NCBI RefSeq assembly: GCF_023016155.1
Contig: NZ_JALKBG010000003.1
Span: forward strand, 1 to 64,000
DNA from: Aliiroseovarius sp. F20344
Lineage (GTDB): Bacteria > Pseudomonadota > Alphaproteobacteria > Rhodobacterales > Rhodobacteraceae
Reading direction: 5' to 3'
Length of the DNA: 64,000 nt
Below the pieces are notes generated by a model. That model saw only the letters and a list, made by a program, of their open reading frames with translations, made no database searches and was not told where the DNA came from. This document shows positions 18,802-26,896 of this stretch, in pieces. A program made the translations under genes and the position numbers. Positions within the stretch are counted from its first letter, which is position 1; every line of letters begins with the position of its first letter.

Positions 18802-19171
18802 TTTGAAAGTTCCCCGCACTGCTCGCGCGATATTACTTCGCGAATTCTATTAACATATTCTCGCGTTCTCCGCGACGAATCAACTGAGAATTACGAATCG
18901 CACCCCACCATCGCAGCTTTCTTACGCCACAAGCCAGAATTCTACATGATTATAGCGAGCCTTCGACAGAGGTTCGAAACCTCTTGATTGCGCAAACACG
19001 GTCTTGGTTGCGCTAACTGGACAATGTGCGCTGTTCCATCGGAATACCGTCGTGCTATAGGCCGATCACCGGCCCTCGTTCACATGAGGGTTGGCGTGCG
19101 GGGATTTCTCTGCGCTCTCATGTGAAACAGATACGCCGGGGAACAGACGGACCGGCGACAGGAGCATATAA
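18802..19171. promoter_or_regulatory. Divergent chvI/pckA control region with repeats
   Basis: This 370-base gap has no open frame of note but several ordered repeats. AGAGGTT-CGA-AACCTCT (18968-18984) is a perfect inverted repeat. It runs into a direct repeat, TCTTGATTGCGCAAAC (18982-18997) and TCTTGGTTGCGCTAAC (19002-19017), spaced exactly 20 bases, two helical turns. TGCTATAGG near 19053-19061 may be the pckA -10 (extended). TTCACATGAG (19079-19088) and CTCATGTGAA (19117-19126) form a perfect ten-base stem in the pckA leader. The direct repeat is a plausible ChvI site; that is inference. Confidence 0.5.
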
Positions 19172-20770
19172 ATGACCACTGGACGGGTAAACCCAGCGCG
19201 CCGCTTGGAAGATCAAGGCATCACCGGGCTGGGCAATGTCTATTACAACCTGATGGAGCCAGCTCTGATCGAAGCCGCACTGGACCGCGGCGAAGGCAAG
19301 CTTGGACAAGGCGGCACCTTCCTGGTTGAGACCGGCAAACACACTGGCCGTTCTCCCAAAGACAAATTTGTCGTCAAGACTCCCAGCGTCGAGCCACACA
19401 TCTGGTGGGAAAACAACCCGCCGATGGATCCGGCCAAGTTTGACGTTCTCTACGAAGACATGCTGGAGCACATGAAAGGCAAGGACTATTACGTTCAGGA
19501 CCTTTTTGGTGGCGCCGATCCTGCGCACCGTTTGGATGTACGTGTCGTGTCTGAGCTGGCATGGCACAACCTGTTCATCCGTCACCTGCTGCGCCGCCCC
19601 GACCGCGACGAGCTGGACGAGTTTGACCCGCAGTTCACCATCATCAACTGCCCGACCTTCTTGGCCGATGCCAAGCGTCATGGCTGTCGTTCGGAAACAG
19701 TGATCGCGCTGAACTTCGACCGCAAGCTGATCCTGATCGGCGGCACTGAATACGCTGGCGAAAACAAGAAATCGGTCTTTACGCTTCTGAACTACATGCT
19801 GCCCGAAAAGGGCATCATGCCGATGCACTGCTCGGCCAACCACGCCACGGGCAATCCGGTCGACACTGCCATCTTCTTTGGCCTGTCGGGCACCGGTAAG
19901 ACCACTCTGTCGGCTGACCCAGAACGCACGCTGATCGGTGATGACGAACATGGCTGGTCAGACACCGGCACCTTCAACTTCGAAGGCGGCTGCTATGCCA
20001 AGACGATCAACCTGTCAGCTGAAGCCGAGCCCGAAATCTACGCCACGACCCAGAAGTTCGCGACTGTGATCGAGAACATGGTCTATGACGAAGAGACCAA
20101 AGAGCTGGACTTTGAAGATGACAGCCTGACGGCCAACATGCGTTGCGCCTATCCGCTGCACTACATTGCCAACGCTTCGGACACCGCCATCGGCGGACAC
20201 CCCAAGAACATCATCATGCTGACCTGCGATGCGTTTGGTGTTCTGCCTCCGATCGCGCGCCTGACACCTGCGCAGGCGATGTATCACTTCTTGTCGGGCT
20301 TCACCTCAAAAGTGGCTGGCACCGAAAAAGGTGTGACCGAGCCTGAGCCGACTTTCTCGACCTGCTTTGGTGCGCCCTTCATGCCGCGCCGCCCGGCCGA
20401 GTATGGTGCGTTGCTGCGTGACAAGATCGCAAAGCACGGTGCTACCTGCTGGCTGGTGAACACCGGTTGGACTGGCGGCGCTTACGGCACAGGTTCGCGG
20501 ATGCCAATCCGTGCAACGCGCGCCCTGCTGACCGCTGCTCTGGATGGCTCTCTGGCTGAAGCAAAATTCCGCAAGGATGAAAACTTCGGCTTCGAGGTTC
20601 CGGTGAAGGTAGAAGGCGTAGCCGATCTGCTGCTTGACCCGCGCCGCACCTGGCAGGACACCGCAGCCTATGACGCCCAAGCCGCCAAGCTGGTCAAGAT
20701 GTTCTCGGACAACTTCGTTCAATACGAAGGCGACATTGATGACGACGTGAAAGCTGTCGCTATCGGCTAA
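19172..20770 (+). CDS. pckA: Phosphoenolpyruvate carboxykinase (ATP)
   Basis: The enzyme converts oxaloacetate and ATP to PEP, CO2 and ADP, the first step of gluconeogenesis from C2-C4 acids. The 532-residue protein has normal length and contains the PCK kinase-1a motif [13 protein letters not shown] (P-loop at 237-245), the [22 protein letters not shown] kinase-2 and metal-binding segment (first half near 258-270), the substrate-binding GRSPKDKF (residues 59-66) and [12 protein letters not shown] lies seven bases before the ATG. The gene is monocistronic, divergent from chvI, with a long structured leader, and ends in a terminator. Confidence 0.98.
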   Translation: MTTGRVNPARRLEDQGITGLGNVYYNLMEPALIEAALDRGEGKLGQGGTFLVETGKHTGRSPKDKFVVKTPSVEPHIWWENNPPMDPAKFDVLYEDMLEHMKGKDYYVQDLFGGADPAHRLDVRVVSELAWHNLFIRHLLRRPDRDELDEFDPQFTIINCPTFLADAKRHGCRSETVIALNFDRKLILIGGTEYAGENKKSVFTLLNYMLPEKGIMPMHCSANHATGNPVDTAIFFGLSGTGKTTLSADPERTLIGDDEHGWSDTGTFNFEGGCYAKTINLSAEAEPEIYATTQKFATVIENMVYDEETKELDFEDDSLTANMRCAYPLHYIANASDTAIGGHPKNIIMLTCDAFGVLPPIARLTPAQAMYHFLSGFTSKVAGTEKGVTEPEPTFSTCFGAPFMPRRPAEYGALLRDKIAKHGATCWLVNTGWTGGAYGTGSRMPIRATRALLTAALDGSLAEAKFRKDENFGFEVPVKVEGVADLLLDPRRTWQDTAAYDAQAAKLVKMFSDNFVQYEGDIDDDVKAVAIG

Positions 20771-20791
20771 GAATACGGCTCTTTAGCTTAC

Positions 20792-20820
20792 AAACGCCCT
20801 GGCCAAGGCTGGGGCGTTTT
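20792..20820 (+). terminator. Rho-independent terminator after pckA
   Basis: AAACGCCC pairs with GGGGCGTTTT over a loop of about eleven bases, 20 bases beyond the pckA stop, followed by further T residues. Confidence 0.75.
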
Positions 20821-20881
20821 CGTTTTGGCTGACGCGCGGTCATGCTTTACGCGCACGTCAAGTTTGCGCTTGCATGTCTCT

Positions 20882-21706
20882 ATGGTTGAAACCGTCACCA
20901 TACCCGGCCCCGCGCCATTAACCGGCAGCTTCTTCGCAGCAACGCAACCGCGCGCATTTGCTGTCTTGAACGGTGCTACCGGAGTACCGCACAGATTCTA
21001 TCGCCACTTTGCCGCGTGGTTGGCCGAGACACAGGGCGTGTCCTGTTTAACCTACGATTACCGCGATTTCGGCGCTTCGTCGCGCGGCCCGGTTCGGGAT
21101 GTAACAGCTTCGATGCTGGATTGGGGGCTGCACGACACCCAAGCGGCACGTAATTGGCTGGAAACTCGGGCGAAGGGCTTGCCTCTTTGGCTGATGGGCC
21201 ACTCTTTAGGTGGGCTTATGCTGGCGCGGCAAGAACGAACTAAGGACATTGCGCGGGTAATCACCGTTTGCACAGGCCCCGTCCACACCACGGATCATCC
21301 ATGGCCCTTTCAAGCCACGGTGCGCGCGTTGTGGTTTGCGGTAGGCCCTCTTTCCACGGCAACCTTTGGATATGTGCCCAAGCAATTCTCGGGCCTGGGC
21401 ACAGATATTCCCGGCCCGGTTTTCAAACAATGGAAACGCTGGTGCACGACACGCGGATACCCTGCAAAGGACCCCTTGATCCCAGCCGCCCCGCTGGCCG
21501 CGTTTTCATGTCCTGTTCGCACGGTGTCGATGTCAGATGACACATCAGTTCCGCCGGTTGCAGTGGAGCGCATGACAGAGCTTTATCCCGGCAATGATAC
21601 AGAGCATCTTGCACTCACACCACAGCAGTTTGGGTTGAGAAAAGTTGGGCATGTTGACGTTTTCCGACACGAGAACGCCAAGGTTTGGCCTGCGCTGATC
21701 GCCTAG
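20882..21706 (+). CDS. Alpha/beta hydrolase family protein
   Basis: The roughly 274-residue product has the serine hydrolase elbow WLMGHSLGGLMLAR, an upstream strand TYDYRDFGASS, and late catalytic candidates Asp (SMSDDTSVPP) and His (KVGHVDVFRH). It resembles the predicted esterase/'alpha/beta hydrolase YheT-like' group; substrate unknown. An in-frame TTG at 20825 would extend the N terminus; I prefer the ATG at 20882 because the family region begins there, although no clear ribosome site precedes it. The stop overlaps the convergent TauE/SafE gene by four bases. Confidence 0.8.
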   Translation: MVETVTIPGPAPLTGSFFAATQPRAFAVLNGATGVPHRFYRHFAAWLAETQGVSCLTYDYRDFGASSRGPVRDVTASMLDWGLHDTQAARNWLETRAKGLPLWLMGHSLGGLMLARQERTKDIARVITVCTGPVHTTDHPWPFQATVRALWFAVGPLSTATFGYVPKQFSGLGTDIPGPVFKQWKRWCTTRGYPAKDPLIPAAPLAAFSCPVRTVSMSDDTSVPPVAVERMTELYPGNDTEHLALTPQQFGLRKVGHVDVFRHENAKVWPALIA

Positions 21707-22470
21707 CCGATCAGGCCCTTGCGGATCAGATTCAGTCCCGCGATGGTCAGCACAATCAAAGTCGCCCGCTTGAACAATTTCTGCGGCATCTGGTCGTGCA
21801 ATCGCCCCCCAAGCATCATGCCTAAGAAGGCTGGTAAGAGCATCGCAAGGGACAATGGGACTGTATAAGGATTCACGACGCCGGATTTGATATGCGCTGC
21901 AAATAGCACAACGGCCCCAATGCCATAGACCACCCCTTGCGCGCGCATTTGCTCGGCCTTCGGTGTCTCAATCGCTGTCAGGTAAGCCACCGTCGGCGGC
22001 CCCCATATCCCCGAAAAGCCACCAACGAACCCTGCCAGCGCTGCTGCGATACCCTCGTCACGAGCACGGTTTTCAGGTTTGAGGCGTGGGATCCAGCCGG
22101 CAAGTTGCATCAAACAGAACGCTACCACCGAAATCCCGATTGCGATGAACATCAAATTCGTCGGGACAAAGCTTACAATCTGCGCGCTTAAAGCAAGCAT
22201 GACGACAAGGACAACAAGGAACAGGCGAAATCTCGTGACGGCGTGCCAAACAGCGCTTGTGCCCTGACGGATCGCTTGCATCCCATTGCTAAGAACTGTC
22301 GGTAGGATAAGTGCCGCCAACGCAACCTCGGCAGACAAGACCGTTGCCAGACCGGATATCATGATCAACGGCATTCCAAATCCAACGACCCCCTTCACGA
22401 ACCCTCCGAAAAGGGTCACGCTGAATGCAAGTACCAGCGTCAAGATGGGTAGATCGGCAAGTATGCCCAA
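21703..22470 (-). CDS. TauE/SafE family membrane permease
   Basis: The TauE/SafE family contains sulfite/sulfoacetate and other organic-anion exporters of eight or so membrane helices. The 255-residue product shows the two repeated halves, with FGGFVKGVVGFGMPLIMISG in the first and FVGGFSGIWGPPTVAYLTA in the second, the hallmark repeats of the family. I place the start at TTG 22470, because AGGAG lies seven bases upstream; a start at 22542 would add 24 residues that do not look like the family. The transported anion is not known. Confidence 0.85.
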   Translation of the reverse strand: MGILADLPILTLVLAFSVTLFGGFVKGVVGFGMPLIMISGLATVLSAEVALAALILPTVLSNGMQAIRQGTSAVWHAVTRFRLFLVVLVVMLALSAQIVSFVPTNLMFIAIGISVVAFCLMQLAGWIPRLKPENRARDEGIAAALAGFVGGFSGIWGPPTVAYLTAIETPKAEQMRAQGVVYGIGAVVLFAAHIKSGVVNPYTVPLSLAMLLPAFLGMMLGGRLHDQMPQKLFKRATLIVLTIAGLNLIRKGLIG

Positions 22471-22577
22471 AGCGTTTCTCCTGTTACATCTCTCTTTTAC
22501 AAGAGCGGTATTTGAGACGCACCCAACAAATCGCAACGTCACTTTCGTTCGATTTGAAGTCCATTGTTGTATTTTTA

Positions 22578-22620
22578 TTGCGCTGCAACTGCAAAAGGAT
22601 TATTTCTCTGCAGACGCAAA
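22578..22620. promoter_or_regulatory. TGC/GCA-rich half-site cluster upstream of mcd
   Basis: Within 45 bases before mcd are TTGCGCTGCAACTGCAAAA (22578-22596) and CTGCAGACGCAAAA (22608 onward). Such paired TGC/GCA half-sites resemble sites of PhaR- and ScfR-type acyl-CoA metabolism regulators as I remember them. The resemblance is loose and the call is tentative. Confidence 0.25.
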
Positions 22621-22661
22621 ATAAGCAGCCGAATCCCGGCCGTGTGTGACAGGAGTTTTCC

Positions 22662-24311
22662 ATGACCAGCGCCCTGATCGACAACCTTCTTGACCTGACC
22701 GGTGCGGCCGTTGCCCCGGTTGAAGCTACATTTGAGGCCGCAAAGGAAAATGTCCGGGCACTTGTTTCGGATGGCGACCGTGTTTCTGGTGCCAAGCTGG
22801 AAGAACACCAAGCCGCGGCGCACGCTCTGGCTTGGCTTGCCACCTATGCCGAAAGCCTGCGCCAGATGAACGCTTGGGCCAGCCGCCTTAACGACGATGG
22901 TCGCTTAGGCGAGATGGAAAAGCTGATCCTGCAGATTGCCTTTGGTGAATATCTTGCCCAGATGAAGGGCGGCATGATGATGAGCCAGAACGAAATGGCG
23001 CGTCTGGCTGATATGGGCGTTGATGGCGCGACACTGGACACCGACGCGATCAACACGTTGGTGGCAGAGGGCAACAATCAAGCTGCCCGCACCCGTCTGG
23101 TCGAACTGATGCAAGACAATGCAGGCCACGCGACCTTCGGCGCGACCGGGCTGGATGAAGAACTTGAGATGATCCGCGAACAGTTCCGTCGTTACGCGGA
23201 TGAACGCGTTGTCCCGAACGCCCATGAGTGGCACCTGAAGGACGAATACATCCCGCTGGAAATTCTGGAAGAGCTGGCCGAGATGGGCGTCTTCGGCCTG
23301 ACCATCCCCGAGGAATACGGCGGGCTGGGCCTGTCGAAAGCCTCGATGGTTGTGGTCTCGGAAGAGCTGTCGCGCGGCTATATCGGTGTGGGCTCGTTGG
23401 GCACCCGCTCGGAAATCGCCGCCGAACTGGTCGAGGCCGGCGGTACCGAGGAACAAAAGCAACACTGGCTGCCCAAGCTGGCCAGCGCAGAAATCCTGCC
23501 GACCGCCGTGTTCACTGAACCCAACACTGGCTCGGACCTTGGTTCACTGCGCACTCGCGCAGTCAAGAATTCTGATGGCGACTATGAAGTGACTGGCAAC
23601 AAGACCTGGATCACCCACGCAGCGCGGACCCACGTAATGACGCTGCTGGCGCGCACCGACCCAGACAGCAAAGACCACCGCGGTCTGTCGATGTTCCTGG
23701 CCGAGAAAACCCCCGGCGACGACGAAAACCCATTCCCGACCGAAGGTATGACCGGCGGCGAGATCGAGGTTCTGGGCTATCGCGGTATGAAGGAATTCGA
23801 GCTGGGCTTTGACGGCTTCAAGGTGAAGGGTGAGAACCTTTTGGGTGGCGTTGAAGGTCAGGGCTTCAAGCAGCTGATGAAAACCTTCGAAGCAGCCCGC
23901 ATTCAAACCGCCGCCCGTGCGATCGGTGTGGCTCAGAACGCGCTGGAAATCGGCATGCAATATGCCGAAGACCGCAAACAGTTCGGCAAATCGCTGATCA
24001 ACTTCCCTCGCGTGGCCAACAAGCTTGCCATGATGGCGGTCGAAATCATGGTCGCACGTCAGCTGACCTATTTCTCGGCTTGGGAAAAGGACCACGGCCA
24101 TCGCTGTGACCTTGAAGCTGGTATGGCCAAGCTTCTGGGCGCGCGTATCGCATGGGCCTGTGCGGACAACGCGCTTCAGATCCATGGCGGCAACGGCTTC
24201 GCGCTGGAGTACCAAATCAGCCGCGTATTGTGTGACGCGCGTATCCTGAACATCTTCGAAGGTGCTGCAGAAATTCAGGCCCAAGTCATCGCACGACGCC
24301 TTTTGGGCTAA
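22662..24311 (+). CDS. mcd: Acyl-CoA dehydrogenase, probable methylsuccinyl-CoA dehydrogenase
   Basis: Methylsuccinyl-CoA dehydrogenase oxidises (2S)-methylsuccinyl-CoA to mesaconyl-CoA in the ethylmalonyl-CoA pathway, using ETF. At 549 residues the protein is about 170 longer than ordinary acyl-CoA dehydrogenases. The extra N-terminal helical domain (about 1-165) and the total length match Mcd of Rhodobacter as I know it. The core starts near 165 and has EEYGGLGLSKASMVVVSEELSRG, the flavin motif TAVFTEPNTGSDLGS (first part near 281-292), WITHAARTHVM and the C-terminal IHGGNGFALEY. AGGAG precedes the ATG. The gene stands alone; its end overlaps the convergent DUF3995 gene by four bases. Confidence 0.8.
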   Translation: MTSALIDNLLDLTGAAVAPVEATFEAAKENVRALVSDGDRVSGAKLEEHQAAAHALAWLATYAESLRQMNAWASRLNDDGRLGEMEKLILQIAFGEYLAQMKGGMMMSQNEMARLADMGVDGATLDTDAINTLVAEGNNQAARTRLVELMQDNAGHATFGATGLDEELEMIREQFRRYADERVVPNAHEWHLKDEYIPLEILEELAEMGVFGLTIPEEYGGLGLSKASMVVVSEELSRGYIGVGSLGTRSEIAAELVEAGGTEEQKQHWLPKLASAEILPTAVFTEPNTGSDLGSLRTRAVKNSDGDYEVTGNKTWITHAARTHVMTLLARTDPDSKDHRGLSMFLAEKTPGDDENPFPTEGMTGGEIEVLGYRGMKEFELGFDGFKVKGENLLGGVEGQGFKQLMKTFEAARIQTAARAIGVAQNALEIGMQYAEDRKQFGKSLINFPRVANKLAMMAVEIMVARQLTYFSAWEKDHGHRCDLEAGMAKLLGARIAWACADNALQIHGGNGFALEYQISRVLCDARILNIFEGAAEIQAQVIARRLLG

Positions 24312-24730
24312 AGCGCAGACCAGAAACCCAAGGCCAGAATTAGGCAAAGTGGGCTGTAGAAAATCAGGTTGAGCCGTGCAAACGGCTCTTCCATGCGAAC
24401 GCCAAGTGACGGAAGTACATAGCTGACTAGTCCGCGCAGGCCGAAAACGGCCACCAATCCCCAACCCATTAGGTTCAGCAGCCAGATTGGTGCCATGGCT
24501 GACCCGTTGCTGATGCCGTACAAAATCAACGCAGCATTTAGCAAAGCAAAGGCAACCAATCCTGATGCCCAGCCCGGCGGCATTCTTGTAATCCCCGGCG
24601 CGCCAACCACTGTGCGCGCAAGCGCTGCTTCATCCCGGACAGGCCACCAGACCCCCAAGGCCCACAGCACATGTACGCCCGCAGCTCCAATCAATATCGC
24701 ATAGGTGAGAATTAGTAGAATCGTTTGCAT
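24308..24730 (-). CDS. DUF3995 domain membrane protein
   Basis: A 140-residue protein with four membrane helices (about 3-25, 56-75, 80-100, 118-138), matching DUF3995 proteins: an N-terminal GAAGVHVLWALG segment, then the PPGWASGLVAFALL helix. Function is unknown. It is divergent from the TetR gene, and one of the two palindromic operators (24751-24764) lies 20 bases before its start, so it is the probable target of that regulator. Confidence 0.8.
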   Translation of the reverse strand: MQTILLILTYAILIGAAGVHVLWALGVWWPVRDEAALARTVVGAPGITRMPPGWASGLVAFALLNAALILYGISNGSAMAPIWLLNLMGWGLVAVFGLRGLVSYVLPSLGVRMEEPFARLNLIFYSPLCLILALGFWSAL

Positions 24731-24750
24731 TTCAGCCTTCCCTTACATAC

Positions 24751-24764
24751 ATACGCTTGCGTAT
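24751..24764. promoter_or_regulatory. TetR operator copy 1
   Basis: ATACGCTTGCGTAT is a palindrome with six-base arms and a two-base centre. The identical 14 bases recur at 24790-24803, with centres 39 bases apart. It lies 20 bases upstream of the DUF3995 start and would overlap the -10 region of a minus-strand promoter whose -35 TTGACA is at 24785-24790. Confidence 0.75.
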
Positions 24765-24789
24765 GGTGCATGTCGTTGCTAAGTTGTCA

Positions 24790-24803
24790 ATACGCTTGCG
24801 TAT
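24790..24803. promoter_or_regulatory. TetR operator copy 2
   Basis: Second exact copy of ATACGCTTGCGTAT, ending 12 bases before the GTG start of the TetR gene, where a bound repressor would block autogenous expression. A minus-strand TTGACA (24785-24790) abuts it. Confidence 0.75.
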
Positions 24804-24815
24804 GGAGCTTGAACA

Positions 24816-25376
24816 GTGGCGAATTCAAAAGAAAAACTAAGCGCAGAAAGCTGGATCCTTGCCGGGTTTCGTGCCCTTGCCCGATCCGGTCCACAAGCCT
24901 TAAAGGCAGAACCCCTTGCGCGCGAAGTTGGCGCAACTAAGGGGTCTTTTTATTGGCATTTCAAAGATGTACCCGCATTTCACGAAGCCATGCTTATCCT
25001 GTGGGAGGAGAGAGCCGTTGATGACATCACGCACTTCCTAGACGCCGAGACCGATCCAGTCCGCAGGCTTTACATGCTTGGTGATATCTCGACTTCGACC
25101 GATGAAGAACATGGCGGCGACGCGGTAGAACCTGCTATTCGCGCATGGGCGCAAAGCAACCATACGGTAGCGAATGCCGTAGAGCGTGTCGACCGTAAGC
25201 GCATGGAGTATCTCTCGGGCATTCTGTCCGATCTGGGCCTGACCAATCCCGATTTTACGCGCATGATTTACGGGGCCTATATCGGCATGGGCACCTTGTC
25301 GGCCAAAGATGGAGCAGACAATCAAAGCGCGATGAGTACACTTTTGGCCGCCCTTTTGGCCCTGCGTGATGCCTAA
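24816..25376 (+). CDS. TetR/AcrR family transcriptional regulator
   Basis: The 186-residue protein has an N-terminal helix-turn-helix (about 8-55; the recognition part is LAREVGATKGSFYWHFKD) and an all-helical ligand domain. The start is a GTG (VANSKEKLSAESW). Two identical palindromes lie between this gene and the divergent DUF3995 gene, one immediately before this start, so it most likely represses both genes and is released by a small ligand. The ligand is unknown; the C-terminal half (AIRAWAQSNHTVANAVERVDRKR) is common in this TetR subgroup. Confidence 0.88.
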   Translation: MANSKEKLSAESWILAGFRALARSGPQALKAEPLAREVGATKGSFYWHFKDVPAFHEAMLILWEERAVDDITHFLDAETDPVRRLYMLGDISTSTDEEHGGDAVEPAIRAWAQSNHTVANAVERVDRKRMEYLSGILSDLGLTNPDFTRMIYGAYIGMGTLSAKDGADNQSAMSTLLAALLALRDA

Positions 25377-25415
25377 GACTGGAAAACATCCGGGTTTGCC
25401 CCCATTTTGAAACGC

Positions 25416-25808
25416 ATGAGATTACTTCTATTCATTGCAGCGACCGCTACCCTAATGGGTTGCAAGGACGAAACCATATCGGGATATGCCGACGCGGATG
25501 CAGAATGGCGGCTGGTCGAGCTTGATGGGGATACGTTTCCCGCCCGCGCCACGATCACCTTTCCAGAAAAAGGCCGCATCGCCGGGAAAGCGCCCTGCAA
25601 CAGCTTTTCGACGGCTCAAAAAGCCCCCTATCCTTGGTTTGAAACGGGTCCAATCGCATCGACAAAGATGGCGTGCTCCGATCTTGAGGCTGAGAGCGCT
25701 TTCTTCGAAGCCCTAAGTCAGATGCAAATTTCCGAGGTCTCGGGCAACACGCTGATCCTGTCCAGCGAGGCAGGGAGTGAGATGGTGTTTACGTCCGCTC
25801 TTCCTTGA
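25416..25808 (+). CDS. META domain lipoprotein (HslJ-like)
   Basis: A 130-residue protein with a lipoprotein signal peptide, [16 protein letters not shown], cysteine at residue 16. The rest is one META/HslJ domain with [28 protein letters not shown] and [20 protein letters not shown]; the two cysteines are likely a disulfide. META-domain proteins are outer-membrane or periplasmic and linked to stress or novobiocin tolerance in E. coli. The ATG at 25416 is preferred to a TTG three codons upstream. The end overlaps convergent recO by 20 bases. Confidence 0.82.
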   Translation: MRLLLFIAATATLMGCKDETISGYADADAEWRLVELDGDTFPARATITFPEKGRIAGKAPCNSFSTAQKAPYPWFETGPIASTKMACSDLEAESAFFEALSQMQISEVSGNTLILSSEAGSEMVFTSALP

Positions 25809-26529
25809 TCGAGTCGCGTTTTAGGCGGTCCAGAAAGCGCGCGCGCGCTTCTGGCAAAGGCCTGTCTCCCAAGGCGTGCGCCACCCCGTGTGTCAGGAAG
25901 TGACCTGTTGTTGTCAAACCATCCAGCACATTCGTGAGTGTACCATCCCCAGCCCCTAAGAGCTCTGGCGGTAACGGCAAAAGCTTGTCTGCCCATTCCC
26001 CTGCCCCTTCTGCGGACACAGCGCGGCCAGTGTTGGGTGAGACATACGCCAATTCATCCCGACCCCCAGTGACTGCGCATTCGGACAAGTCCAGCCCAAA
26101 CCCCAGTTCCTCCAGCAACGCCAGTTCCCATTTTAAATAGGCCGTGGGCCACGCTTCGTTCACGCCAAGAAGATCCAGCATGGATTGGGTGCGTTCGTAT
26201 AGGACGGGGTGGGGTTCACGCTCGGGCAGAGCAAAGCCCAGAAGGGCGGTGATCGCATTCAACCCGGCCAACGCTGTGCGGTCAGACATGACCAAGGCGC
26301 GACTGCGCAAAGGTTCCACAGTGTAGCTGCCAATATGCTCTTCAAGACGCGCGCGCCATGCAACATCGAGCTGAGCGCCAGGCTGTAGGATCGGAGCAAT
26401 CTTGCGACTAACACCCCCACGCACGACACCCGCGTGACGCCCGTGTTCTTTGGTGAACACCTCAATGATGGCGGAGGTTTCGCCGTGTTTGCGCACGGAC
26501 AAAAGCGCCCCTTGATCCCGCCAATCCAT
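25789..26529 (-). CDS. recO: DNA repair protein RecO
   Basis: RecO helps load RecA onto SSB-coated single strands in the RecFOR pathway. The 246-residue product has the N-terminal OB fold ([28 protein letters not shown] start; the first 15 residues are typical), the [20 protein letters not shown] segment and a helical C-terminal domain with [21 protein letters not shown]. The four-cysteine zinc site of some RecO proteins is not complete here: only one Cys, in ECAVTG, is evident. AGGAGG lies eight bases before the ATG. It is the last gene of the lepB-rnc-era run. Confidence 0.92.
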   Translation of the reverse strand: MDWRDQGALLSVRKHGETSAIIEVFTKEHGRHAGVVRGGVSRKIAPILQPGAQLDVAWRARLEEHIGSYTVEPLRSRALVMSDRTALAGLNAITALLGFALPEREPHPVLYERTQSMLDLLGVNEAWPTAYLKWELALLEELGFGLDLSECAVTGGRDELAYVSPNTGRAVSAEGAGEWADKLLPLPPELLGAGDGTLTNVLDGLTTTGHFLTHGVAHALGDRPLPEARARFLDRLKRDSIKEERT

Positions 26530-26566
26530 CGCTCATCCTCCTGAAAGGACCATAGACGCAGTAGGG

Positions 26567-26896
26567 TCAGTCGGAAAGGCCCGGTTCATCCAGCAAATGG
26601 CGGCCTCCGCGGTCCTCGACTTCAATCACCCAAAGGTCAGGATCAAAGCCCTTTTGCCGGGTAAGGGCGGCATCGACGTCAGCCTCGTCCCCCTCAGACA
26701 GTACCATCCAACAGCGCTCGCCCGTCATTAGGTCAAAGCTGCGCTGATAAGCCACCGCCTGCCCGTCGAGGGTGTTCATCTTGACCAAAACGGCCCCGGC
26801 AGTCGCGTCGCCCTTTTGGGTGATGAAGGCCGGGATATCTTGCAAACGCAAACGCGTCAGATAGGCCGAGACCCAGACATCCGCGGTCAGGCGCAT
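26567..26896 (-). CDS. DUF1491 family protein
   Basis: A 109-residue protein of the alphaproteobacterial DUF1491 family, function unknown. Features seen: an N-terminal RLTADVWVSAYLTRL, then GDATAGAVLVKMNTLDG, AYQRSFDLMTGERCWMVL and DPDLWVIEVEDRGGRH. The ATG at 26896 overlaps the era stop by one base (TGATG); a GTG one codon upstream is less likely. Its fixed position between era and recO in this family suggests a tie to RNA or DNA handling, which is only guilt by association. Confidence 0.85.
   Translation of the reverse strand: MRLTADVWVSAYLTRLRLQDIPAFITQKGDATAGAVLVKMNTLDGQAVAYQRSFDLMTGERCWMVLSEGDEADVDAALTRQKGFDPDLWVIEVEDRGGRHLLDEPGLSD

Noticed and set aside
19118-19951. Long minus-strand open frame opposite pckA
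   Set aside because: Shadow of a strongly biased, certain gene; no domain.
23544-24464. Minus-strand open frame of 306 codons over the mcd gene
   Set aside because: Antisense shadow. The real minus-strand gene here is the DUF3995 gene in another frame.
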